64,000 nucleotides of DNA from Cryptomeria japonica. Lineage: Eukaryota; Streptophyta; Pinopsida; Cupressales; Cupressaceae. The translations under genes and the position numbers were made by a program. Numbering within the stretch: the first letter of the stretch is position 1; each line of letters begins with the position of its first letter. Below the pieces are notes generated by a model, which was not told the DNA's origin, made no database searches, and saw nothing but the letters and a program-made list of their open reading frames with translations. The DNA is taken from positions 162,562,849 through 162,626,848 of the forward strand of contig NC_081413.1 of assembly GCF_030272615.1 (NCBI RefSeq), in the 5' to 3' direction. Shown here in pieces: positions 1-10,509 of this stretch.

Positions 1-480
1 CATGCATACAAGAGATTTCAACCATTGCAGCTAGATGGTGAATGTAATAATGGTATGAGGGGGATCAACTCCTTCAAAAGGTTCCTCTTTGACAGAGGAA
101 AAAGCAATCAGTTTCCTCTTATTGTAACAATGTAAATATTAGTTAGGTTTCTAATATTCCAAGAAGTGCACGAGCATAAGCTATTCCCCTTCAAAATAGT
201 TGATCTTGATCCTTTGTAGGTTATAGAGGAGAGATTTTTCTTTTTTCTTGTAGTTGTGACTCTGCGCCCAATGGATTACATAAGCTACTAATCTATATGC
301 TTATGCTTAGCAGACAAGCATCCTGTAGAGGTCACCAAAAATGTTGCCATTTTATGAAACCCTTGGTTCATCAGTGAGAACCGATCAGAGATATATTCCA
401 TGGACCAGCACTGCCCCAGTTTGATCCAAGAGATGACGATGAAATAATAAAGTATGAAGTGTTGTCTTGTCAAAAATTCC
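1..480. other. Intergenic sequence, no gene seen
   Basis: AT-rich sequence leading into the minisatellite. Short open frames on both strands have no recognisable domain and no supporting splice or promoter context. I see nothing further here. Confidence 0.5.
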
Positions 481-1163
481 TTTCCCAAGCCTTCTCTTCC
501 TCTCTCTTTCCCGGAATTCCGAAACCCCGAGGTTCCAAAGTTCCCTTCCTTGGTCTCTTGTTCTCTTGCCCCAGAACTTCGGAACCCCGAAGTTCCCAAG
601 TTGCTAGTCTTCCCAACTTCAGTGACCCAGGTCTCTGAAGTTCGCCCAACTTCGGTGACCTAGGTCTCTGAAGTTCGCCCAACTTCGGTGACCCAGGTCT
701 CCGAAGTTCCTCCAACTTCGGTGACCCAGGTCTCTGAAGTTCCTAAGTTTTCTCTTCCTCAACCTCGGAACTCTAGAACCCCCAGGTTCCCAAGTTCCTT
801 ATTCCTCAAACTCGGAACTCTGGAACCCCTAGGTTCCCAAGTTCCTTATTCCTCAAACCCGAAACTCTAGAGCCCCCAGGTTCCCAAGTTCCTAGTTCTT
901 CAACCCTGAAACTCCGGAACACCCAAGTTCCCAAGTTCCTAAGTTCTTCAACCCCGGAACTCCCGAACCCCTAGGTTCCTAAGTTCCTATATCTTCAACC
1001 CCGGAACTCCGAAACCCCAAGGTTCCCAAGTTCCTAGTTCTTTTACCCCGGAACTTTGGAACCCCAAAGTTCCCAAGTTGCTAAGTCTTCCCAACTTCGG
1101 TGACCTAGGTCTCTGAAGTTCCCCCAACTTCGGTGACCTAGGTATCTGAAGTCTTCCAAACTA
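481..1163. repeat. Two-unit minisatellite array (about 47 bp and 33 bp units)
   Basis: The centre (about 764-1080) repeats a unit of about 47 bp of the form GGAACTCCGGAACCCC then AGGTTCCCAAGTTCC. On both sides (about 612-740 and 1083-1150) lies a 33-bp unit with the core AACTTCGGTGACCCAGGTC. The units are diverged from each other. Several small open frames across the array are by-products of the repeat and are not genes. Confidence 0.85.
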
Positions 1164-1189
1164 CTTCCATCTTGCAACACTTTCAGATG

Positions 1190-1742
1190 GCATAATCAAC
1201 ACTCAAAGCTTTAAATGCTTCAATGACTTTTGTGACTTGTGCACCTTCTTTTGTGGAGCCATAGTGCTGCATTTAATTTTTTTGGCAAGATTTTCATCAA
1301 GGGAGGTACGGGGCCATACTTTTTGTGGTGACTTATGTCATGTCTGCATACTCTGAGTTTGGAAGGTCAGTCAATCAACCCTTCTCAAAATTGCCTTTTT
1401 GGGGTATGGCTAGCTTGCTTGCATGTAAAAGTCAAGTGCATGCACTTCCCCGCACTCCCAGACTGACATATAGGGGTCATGATCACTCTTGTAACCATTT
1501 TTCTATATAAAGGTTGTTAATCCTTATTGTAAAGGGTTCTCTCCCTGTTGTCTTGAGCTATTCCATGCTCTTGCACTTCTCTTGTATTTATCTTACATTT
1601 GTGCAACTGTAAGTTTGGCCATTGGCCTTCTAATTAATTGAAATCACCATTCTTTTCTTCTTTCAACTTATGTATGTTGTGTATGTTTCCTTACCTTCAT
1701 CATAGGTGCATGTTTTGTGGTTCTTCTCTCATATATGTTGTG
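1190..1742 (+). mobile_element. LTR-like fragment interrupted by the large transposon
   Basis: A TATA-like CTATATAAAGG at about 1503 is followed by a T/C-rich leader (GTTCTCTCCCTGTTGTCTTG) and a run of the form GGCCATTGGCCTTCTAATTAATTG. This layout is typical of the R/U5 part of a plant retrotransposon LTR. No coding domain is present. The identification rests on general layout only, and the region ends where the large DNA transposon begins. Confidence 0.3.
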
Positions 1743-2599
1743 GATAAGTGCACAAAGATGGTGGTAAAAAAGGTGGGTATAAGTGGACACTTTTTTTCTG
1801 AAATCGGGTGACCCTGAACTTGGAGGGAAAATTTGAAAGTCATCCACTCAAGATATGAAGATAATCAAATAACAAATATTGTAGTACTTTGAATCTAGTT
1901 TCCAAACTACTAAAATTTTTCAAAATTGGATAAGATTAAGGGGGTCAAATCCTTCACGTACGAAAAACTGACTCTGATTTTTTCTGAAAAAATAACATAG
2001 TGTCTGACGTGCGCATAAAAAAAGTCATACTTATATTTAATATTTTGACAAATCCTTTGGCAGAAAGATATTTAAGACTGAGCACTAGAAGATGTGTATT
2101 TATTTGTAATTTTTTGATGAGTCTTTTTTCTTTTATGATTTTTCCAATCGAGCACATCCTGAAAATTAGGTAACTGTTCGTGCGCGAAGCATAAGTTGCA
2201 CTAAACAAATTGAAAATACAATTTTTTTTTTAAATTGTAAAGAATCAAGTCCACTACAATAATATATAATTTTTTTAAAATTTGGATAAGTATATCAAAA
2301 GTTATTTAAAAAATGGTGCACCTATGTCTGTGAGAACTATGGAGACACTAGTAAAAGAAATTCAATAATAATATGTTATTGTTGTTCAAATTGAAAACAA
2401 ATTATATGGTTAGAAAGCTTAGAAGATGGGTGAAAATATGGTGGTAATTTTAGAAATACCCACTTTATGAAGTGTAAACATGATGATGACAAAGTCGATA
2501 AACCAAGTTGATAAAATAAAACACGTCAAAAATGAGAGAAATGGAGGGAAATCAAAATTTCAATCCATAGCTTTGTCATCCAGGCCTATTTCCAAGCCT

Positions 2600-2690
2600 A
2601 AACAGTCAAAAGCGTGTACGGGGTACTTATAGTGTAAGCAGGGCGTACGCGCTTGTTTCCCTATAAACAACACGTACGCGCTATTGTATA
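2600..2690. repeat. Left subterminal CGTACG repeats (first cluster)
   Basis: Repeated GCGTGTACGGGGTACTTA, GGGCGTACGCGC and CACGTACGCGCT motifs occur within about 90 bp. The same CGTACG palindromic core recurs at 4550-4800 and, in opposite orientation, at 13250-13450. Subterminal repeats of this kind are transposase-binding sites in other plant DNA transposons; that role here is inference. Confidence 0.65.
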
Positions 2691-2871
2691 ATATGATATT
2701 CTATATATAATATGTGTATAATATGACATTGTATATATAATATGTTTATATACATATAATATATGTATATATATAATATGTTTATATACATATAATATAT
2801 GTATATATATAATATATTAAACATATATATACACATGTAAGTGTATTGTCTCCCCCTCTCAAACACATACA

Positions 2872-2920
<49 letters not shown>
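2690..2920. repeat. TATATG-type and CT microsatellites
   Basis: About 2690-2835 is an imperfect ATATG/TATA satellite. About 2873-2916 is an almost pure CT run. Both lie in the left arm of the transposon, just before a leader-like sequence that ends in a good splice donor (GTAAGTG at about 2998). Confidence 0.85.
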
Positions 2921-3731
2921 ACCCATCCCTCTTTCTCTTCTTCTATCCCTCCCTCCCTCCATGCCCCACTGCAACTATGTCTGCACTTCTATAGAAGTAA
3001 GTGAATTTATTTCTTGTCTGCAACTTCCTCTTTGATTTTTATCATGTATCCTCTCCTAAAAAAATTGATAGATGGATTTTTGTGTGTATATTGAATAGGA
3101 GGAATAGGGTTTGAAATTGAACCACGAGTGTATTACCGTGACAAACAAGGAAACCTGTAGCAATATTCTTCTCGAATGTGTTTTTAATGAGCAGAGCAGA
3201 TGTGGAAAATAGTGTCAACAAAGCAACATGATGAGTCAGAGTACCTGCAATATGTTTTTCAGAAGAAAACAACAGGTAGGAAGAGAAAGAGGGAGAGTAA
3301 CACAGATGATGTCCTGTAGAATGATAGTGGTGGGTATGTGAGAGTTCTCATGTTGTTACACAACGCCTGTCGCCTAAAGAAATTAAAGTTTGTTGTATGC
3401 ATGGCAGTGGTAGTATATGATGATCATCACTTGTCAAACAGATTGGAACGGTACATACCCATGAAAGAAATCAAGTGTGTATTTCCTATAGTCACAATCG
3501 AGATCAGTCTTATAACCTTGCAAATTTAATAGCATCATATGTTTTAGAACTTAGGCAGTACTCTTAGGGTTAGGTCAAGCTCTTACACTTGCTTTTTAGT
3601 GAAGCCTCGTTGCTTGTTCGCTTGGAGTCTCGTTGTATGATGTTCTATTCATAACTTTAAATTTAATATATCATTTTATTAGCCCACCATATGACCCCTT
3701 AGGTGTCATTAGAGGTCGTATTGTTTCCTAA

Positions 3732-4231
3732 NNNNNNNNNNNNNNNNNNNNNNNNNNNNNNNNNNNNNNNNNNNNNNNNNNNNNNNNNNNNNNNNNNNNN
3801 NNNNNNNNNNNNNNNNNNNNNNNNNNNNNNNNNNNNNNNNNNNNNNNNNNNNNNNNNNNNNNNNNNNNNNNNNNNNNNNNNNNNNNNNNNNNNNNNNNNN
3901 NNNNNNNNNNNNNNNNNNNNNNNNNNNNNNNNNNNNNNNNNNNNNNNNNNNNNNNNNNNNNNNNNNNNNNNNNNNNNNNNNNNNNNNNNNNNNNNNNNNN
4001 NNNNNNNNNNNNNNNNNNNNNNNNNNNNNNNNNNNNNNNNNNNNNNNNNNNNNNNNNNNNNNNNNNNNNNNNNNNNNNNNNNNNNNNNNNNNNNNNNNNN
4101 NNNNNNNNNNNNNNNNNNNNNNNNNNNNNNNNNNNNNNNNNNNNNNNNNNNNNNNNNNNNNNNNNNNNNNNNNNNNNNNNNNNNNNNNNNNNNNNNNNNN
4201 NNNNNNNNNNNNNNNNNNNNNNNNNNNNNNN
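3732..4231. other. Assembly gap of exactly 500 N
   Basis: The run is 500 Ns, a conventional scaffold filler length, so the true distance is unknown. It sits inside the left arm of the transposon next to a long CT microsatellite that probably stopped the assembly. Any element length given here is therefore approximate. Confidence 0.99.
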
Positions 4232-4258
4232 CCATACCCCTTCTTCTCTCCCACCTCC

Positions 4259-4318
<60 letters not shown>

Positions 4319-4425
4319 TCTCTCTCCCTCTCTCTCCCTCTCCTCTCTCTCCCTTCCCCCCTCTTCTCTCCCTCTCTCCCTCTCTCTCTCTCTCCCTTCC
4401 TCCATACCCCTTCTTCTCTCTCATT

Positions 4426-4464
<39 letters not shown>

Positions 4465-4492
4465 TCCTCCATACCCCTTCTTCTCTCTCATT

Positions 4493-4540
<48 letters not shown>
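4232..4540. repeat. CT-rich microsatellite
   Basis: About 300 bp of CT/CCT repeats interrupted by copies of CCATACCCCTTCTTCTCTC. Open frames reading Ser-Leu or Arg-Glu repeats on either strand are artefacts of this composition. Confidence 0.95.
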
Positions 4541-4541
<1 letters not shown>

Positions 4542-4547
4542 CTCTCT

Positions 4548-4805
4548 CAATAGCGCGTACGAGGTACTGTAACTATTAGTTCCCTGCCCTGCCATAACTT
4601 TTTAAAGGTTTAGTAGTGCGTATGTGGTACTTATTACTCATAAGCGCGTATGGGGTACTATTCCCATTATTCGTTACATTGTGATAACATTTTTTAGGCT
4701 TAGTAGCGCATACACACTACTTATCAACCCAGAATGGGAAAAAAGAATATTGTTGGGCTTGTCAACATTTTATGGTCTAACAGTGCGTACACGGTTTATA
4801 AGCAT
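4548..4805. repeat. Left subterminal CGTACG repeats (second cluster)
   Basis: At least four degenerate copies of a motif like TAGCGCGTACGAGGTACT occur at about 4552, 4613, 4643 and 4702, with a further GTGCGTACACGG near 4783. They match the clusters at 2600-2690 and 13250-13450. The unit is about 20-25 bp, spaced irregularly. Confidence 0.7.
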
Positions 4806-4912
4806 AGTTTTAGTTGCCCAAGAGCCTCAAGAGCCTCAAAAGAAGTTTTTGAGGTCGTTGAAGGCCCCACTGGAACTGTGTCTACACTTCTATCACCGTT
4901 GTATACATAAAA

Positions 4913-5116
4913 GTAAGTGAATTTTTTGTTTTTGCATGATTTCAAATGATTGAATTGTTGTTTTTATTAGTTTTTTATTTTTGCATGGTTTCAAATGATT
5001 GAATTGTGATTGTTTAATAGTTTGATTCCAAAAAATAGTGATAAGATGCATATTTATGGTTATTTATTTATTTTTGAACTTTTCTTTACATATATATGTA
5101 ATATGATTCTATTTAG
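4913..5116 (+). other. Probable 5'-leader intron of the transposase gene
   Basis: The donor AAAA/GTAAGTG at 4913 and the acceptor CTATTTAG at 5116 enclose 204 bp of T-rich sequence. The start codon at 5134 follows the acceptor by 17 bp. The leader before the donor (about 4869-4912) resembles 2965-2997, which also ends in GTAAGTG, so the leader exists in two copies. Confidence 0.45.
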
Positions 5117-5133
5117 GTCAACCAATATCAACC

Positions 5134-8102
5134 ATGGGAAAGAACAAGCGAGGAACGATGGAACAATGAGAGGCTCAAAAGGAAAGACAAAGGCAGTGTA
5201 TGAAGAAATTGCGTGACATAAGAACAATGGGAGAAGAAGGTATGTCATCCTCAACATCTCAATTTGATTTACCAAACGAATATAATGCACCTAATACAAT
5301 TGAAGAAGAAACATTTGATAATTTACCGTTTGAACCTAATGCAATTGAAGAAGGTACCGCATTGAATAATCAATTAAATGATGAACATATTACACCTTCT
5401 CTACTTGATGAATTGAATGTACATAATGCACCGATGTTAACACCTCCTAGAGTCATTCGTAGGAAACCAAAGTATCTAATTGACATTGATGAGAATATAT
5501 TGAAGTCAATGCCCAATAAAATGAATGAATGAACTTGTAGGAGAATGGTTAAAAGAATATGGCAAAACTATTTTAAAAACTTAAATCAAGCCGCAAGATG
5601 TCAATTAATTGTTCAAATGATTAAAAATTTGAGTTTTAGAGAGACAATGAAAATTCTAGGCCTAAGATCATCTGAAAGTAACAGTGAAAGAACTATTGTC
5701 AGAAATCTATTTGATGCATATCAATCTATTGGCTCAAAATCACGTAGTAAAGATTCTAATGCTACTTGACGTGTCATTACATCAACCATAATGAGCAAGA
5801 AAATAAAAAAAGATCGTTTGATAAGCAAAAAAGGTAAGTCATTAAACGTTAGTAGAACAACATTAAGTAAAGCATTAAAGAGGCGAGAACAAATAGAGGA
5901 ACCTAACAATAACTCTCTTTGGGCGTTCTTGGGTAGACTACCATGCAAAGACAAGGTTGTTGTAGATGTACTAAAAACATTAATTGAAAATTTTTGGCAT
6001 GACAACACAAGAGTATCGCCCAACCAAAGAGATGTTGTTAGAAGGCGAATTGGGTCTAAAAATCATGAGCCACATGCAAAACACTATTTGAATATGACTC
6101 AAACTAAATTTTATGAAAGATTCCTTCAAAAATTTCCCCAAATAAAAATTTCTCAAAGATTTTTTGAAATGGCAAAACCTTTTTATATTAAGATTAATCA
6201 TGTACGCACTACATGTTGTTGTAGGATGCATATTGAATTTTCCATGCATTATGATATTTTTCGTCATATTTGTTCTACTTTGCACACTAACGATGTTTTG
6301 CAGGAATGTAATATACAAGCACCTCCTAAGTCGGCAAGAGAATTTATTTCAAGTGTGCTATGTAATAGACATGATGGTTGCACTTATTATAAGATGCCTT
6401 GTTTGGAAGGTTTTTGTGCTATATGTGGTGGTTTGCAATGTTTACCAAGATGCATACATTTGGAGAGCACACATGAAATTGGTATGAAACTAGTTTCTTT
6501 TGGAAAATACAAGACAGTCACATATGGAGTTAAAGATGGAAAAGATTTGAAGAGATGTGAGCTAGTGAAAAATGATATATGTGCAGCTCAATTTATGAAA
6601 ATGTTTCAAGAGAAACTAGTTTATGAGTACATAATGCATACACATAGAGCTCGATGGTTAGATGAGCAATTCAAGTTATGTAAGGACACATTTCCTCTTG
6701 GCACCATTGTCTCTATCGTTGATTTCGCTGAAAATTATACACTACAACCTCAAAATGAAGTGCAATCCATGTATTATCACTCTACATAAGTTTCTATTTT
6801 TGTACACATAGCATTCATGCATGCAGATGATAGCACAGAGGAGGATAGAAAGGTTGGAAGAGAGTATCACTTATACATAAGTGATGATCATACTCATTCA
6901 TCAGAGTTTGTACAAGGATGCTTTAAAGTTTTCTATCATAGTTTAAGGGAAAGGAACATACGATACAACCGACACTTAATATGGTCAGATAATTGCACCG
7001 CACAATTCAAGAATGCAAGGATGTTTTATTGGTTGACAAGGATGCATGTGACAAGCGGTGTACAACATTTTTGGAATTTCACTGAGGCTGGACATGGTAA
7101 GGGAGAGCACGATGGTGCAGGAGCATGTGTGAAAATAGCCCTAGCTAGGGAAGAATTGAAGTATGAAGGTGGTGCTGAGTTGGTAGATGCAAAAACAATT
7201 GTGTGATGGTGTAAGTCTACGATGGGCCCAGGTAATCCAGGTACGTCATTGGTTCATAGATATGTTTGGTTGATCACTGAATCTAACATTGAAAACTATC
7301 TAGATTGTTGTACAGTTGTAGGATCGAGTGACATGCACTCATTTATGAGTTCAAATTCAAGTTCACTGGTAATTTATATGAGACAGATGGTATGTTTTTG
7401 CTCTTCATGCATGTATTGTTTGTGGGAAGAATGTGAATCAGAAGAGTGGGTTGACAAATGGTCTTGTAGACCGTTGGTTCCCATTGATTCATATCAAATT
7501 CCCAAAGCACTACAATTGAGCCAGATGGAGACATCAGTGGATTTTGACCATGTATCCGACCTAGTGGATTCAGGTGATTTTTTGAGTTAATTTTTTTGCA
7601 AGTATTCTTTTTGGTTCATTTTGTTGTACATCATACTTTATTTTTGGTATTAATTAACACTTTATAAAATGCAGGTCATGTGTATGCAGTTGTTGCAGAA
7701 GAGAACAATGAAGAAGGAACATATTACTATTTGTGTCATTGTGTTGAGCCTAAAAGAAAATTGACAACCACAATCATTGATGGAGTGGGTATTGAGTACC
7801 CAATAGGGTCTATTGTCATGACATGAACATAGCTTCAAAGATACCCTATCAAGAATTATGATGTTTGGTTGTTCGAGGACTTTGAAACACACAGACATAT
7901 TCTTCATTTCTCTAACCTTGTTGTTGCAACAAATATTCATTTGATGAAGTATCGTGGTAGACCTCATAACAAGATTTTATGGAAAGTTCATTAATCTGAC
8001 CACGAGGCAATACTTGACACAATGTGGGTTAGAGCCGATCCTGAAGGCTCACTTGATTGATTCTACAGTTCAGAGTAGAATGATTTGGAAAATTTTGTAT
8101 AA
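5134..8102 (+). pseudogene. Transposase-like gene of the large transposon, broken by nonsense codons
   Basis: One frame runs from ATG 5134 (context ACCATGG) through about 956 codons once an intron at 7574-7674 is removed (CAG/GTGATT to ATGCAG/G). In-frame stops lie at 5167, 5530, 5767, 6787, 7204, 7824, 7830, 7992, 8058 and 8076; TAA at 8100 may be the original end. No frameshift is seen. A likely 5'-leader intron is 4913-5116. The N-terminal part is acidic, then basic. A Cys cluster follows (CCC at residues 361-363; Cys 410, 416, 423, 428, 431, 436, 440). Then come DFAENY (Asp 530), SDNC (Asp 619) and GHGKGEHDGAGA (653-664, Glu 658, Asp 660). The spaced acidic motifs suggest an RNase H-like transposase core, which is inference. 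I recognise the motif order from transposon-like proteins of plants and animals but cannot give a family name. Confidence 0.7.
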
Positions 8103-8154
8103 ATCATCGAGGAATTGTTCTAAATTCATTTTTTGTCTATATAAATGCCCATGA

Positions 8155-8500
8155 GCTGATTTTTACATGTTTAGGGGCATAATTTTGTATATTTAAGTGG
8201 CAATGCGCTGATTTGTACATATGTACATGCCAAATTTTGTATATTAAAATGACGATGAGCTGAATTGCACATATTGTAATGCCAAATTTTTTATAAAAGC
8301 CCATGAGATAATTTGTATATTAAAATGGCAATGAGCTGAATCGTACATATTGTAGTGCCAAATTTTGTATAAAAGCCCATGAGATGATTTGTCTATTAAA
8401 ATGGCGGTGAGTTGAATCACACATATTGTAATGCCAAATTTTTTATAAAAGCCCATGAGATGATTTGTAAGAAATTTTTTTGTATAATCAAATAGCCAAG
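8155..8500. repeat. Tandem array, unit about 76 bp
   Basis: About four to five copies of a unit containing ACATATTGTAATGCCAAAT and AAAGCCCATGAGATGATTTG. The phrase near 8264 recurs at about 8340 and 8415, which gives the period. It lies directly after the transposase gene and is non-coding. Confidence 0.8.
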
Positions 8501-8781
8501 AGTTGATTTGACCATATTTAGAGGCAAATTTTTGAATAATATGTGACAATGTTTTGTGACTATTTTGTGTGTCAATATTTTGTGACTATGTTTTGAGTAT
8601 ATGTGATGTGTCCCTGGTCAATCATGAGCATTCTTGATTCTTGTATAATCATGGATAATTATTCGAGTCATTATCGGGTCATAGGGGTCGTAGATTGAGA
8701 CTAGATACAATTTGAGCAAAAATTGTCATTGTTGTCAAAAAAATTGTCAAAAAAGTTGTCAAGCAACTTCTACATTGCGTT

Positions 8782-9990
8782 GGTAGGGTATGACTCTCAA
8801 AGTTTTGGTGCTTTGGGATGCATGATAGGGGCATGCCTAGCGTGAACCTACCCACCTGGATGTGCTTAGGACGTCAGTTTGTGCATACAATGAACTGAAT
8901 CAATTCTAGTCAATCTTGCAACTTTTCCTTGCAAGCAACTGACAGTTTTTGCAGCAGGCGAAAAAATGCTACTAATTGAAAATGGCTCCGAGTTGTCAAA
9001 AACTGAGATAGGCCATTGTAGAGGAGCCTCACGTGACCCCACGAGATCAAAAATATCGACCGTATGTGTCTTGGATTGGAAGAAACAGTCCGTCAAATTT
9101 TGACAATTTTTTGGACTCAGGGCACTTGAGAGATTGCACCGGTAGGGTATGACTCTCGATGTTCTGGTGCTTTGGGATGCATGACAAGGGCATTCCTAGC
9201 GTAAACCTACCCACCCAAATGTGCTCGCAACATCGGTTTGTGCATACGATGAACCGAATCAATTCTAGCCAATCTTGCAACTTTTCCTTGCAAGCAACTG
9301 ACGGTTTTTGGAGCAGGCAAAAAAATGCTACTAATTGAAAATGGCTCTGAGTCGTCAAAAACTGAGATAGGCCATTGTAGAGGAGCCTCACGTGACCCCA
9401 TGAGATCAAACAAATTGACCGTATGTGTCCTGGATTGTAAGAAACAATCCGTCAAATTTTGACAATTATTGGACTTAGGGCACTTGAGAGATCGCACGGG
9501 TAGGGTATGACTCTCGACGTTCTGGTGCTTTGGGATGCACGACAGGGGCATGCCTAGTGTAAAATTACCCACCTGAATGTGTGCGCGATGTCAGTTTGTG
9601 CATACAATGAACCGAATCAATTCTAGCCAATCTTGCAACTTTTCCTTGCAAGCAACTGACGGTTTTTGGAGCAGGCAAAAAAATGCTACTAATTGAAAAT
9701 GGCTCTGATTCGTCAAAAACCGAGATAGGCCATTGTAGAGGAGCCTCACGTGACCCCACGAGATCAAACAGATTGACCGTATGTGTCCTGGATTGGAAGA
9801 ACAGTCCTTCAAATTTTGACAATTTTTTGGACTCAGGGCACTTGAGAGATCGCACCGGTAGGGTATGACTCTCAACGTTTTGGTGCTTTGGGATGCACTA
9901 CAAGGACATGCCTATCGTAAACTTGCCCACCTGAACGCACTCGTGATGTCAGTTTGTGCACATGACGAACAAAATTTGACCATTGCGAGC
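8782..9990. repeat. Tandem array, unit 358-359 bp, three copies plus a partial one
   Basis: The phrase GGTAGGGTATGACTCTC starts at 8782, 9141, 9499 and 9857, so the units are 359, 358 and 358 bp. Copies differ by scattered substitutions. Each contains TTCCTTGCAAGCAACTGAC and CACGTGACCCCACGAGATC. The array lies between the convergent 3' ends of the two transposon genes. Open frames of about 80-120 codons recur once per unit on the minus strand and are shadows of the repeat. Confidence 0.95.
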
Positions 9991-10019
9991 GTGAGTGTGC
10001 TCTCGCACCAAACACTTGT

Positions 10020-10330
10020 TGTTTATAATCATATTGTCGATTTTTGTTGTTTATATTCATATTGTTAATTACATATGCAAATATTAATTTAAATTTATAA
10101 AAGGGCGGCCACCAAATACAACGAATACACAATATGAACTGAATACAAGGAGTTTTGTAGGGTTAATTCAACATTTTAGAAATTTTATCAAATCATATTC
10201 CATGATTGCAATGTTTTATATTATATATTTTTGTTGTTTATATTCATATTGTTGATTACATATGCAAATATTCATTTAAATTTATAAAAGGACAACCACA
10301 AAATATAACGAATACAAAATAATGAACTCA
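10020..10330. repeat. Direct repeat of about 105 bp
   Basis: Sequence near 10035-10140 (TTGTTGTTTATATTCATATT through ACATATGCAAATATT and a CCAC-AAATA-AACGAATAC tail) recurs at about 10228-10325. It ends shortly before the stop of the minus-strand gene and may form its 3' flank. Confidence 0.7.
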
Positions 10331-10509
10331 TTACACATTTATTGGATCGAATATCGATATTTGTATATATAAAAAAGGTATGCCTGCCAAGTCAATACAA
10401 GTATTACAAAAATGTGGCATATGTCATGTCCAAATCGATATACAATAAAAATGTAGAATATATCTACATGTATTGGTCATTCTATGACCAAAACTAACAC
10501 TATATGATC

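Noticed and set aside
3699-4572. Long open frames on both strands of about 225-290 codons
   Set aside because: They are mostly Ns and CT microsatellite translated as Ser-Leu or Arg-Glu repeats.
8866-9875. Repeated minus-strand frames of 76-121 codons
   Set aside because: They recur once per 358-bp unit in shifted frames and have no start, promoter or domain of their own.
8782-9990. CRISPR-like direct repeats
   Set aside because: Units are 358 bp with no short repeat/spacer alternation, and the DNA is plant nuclear; this is an ordinary tandem array.
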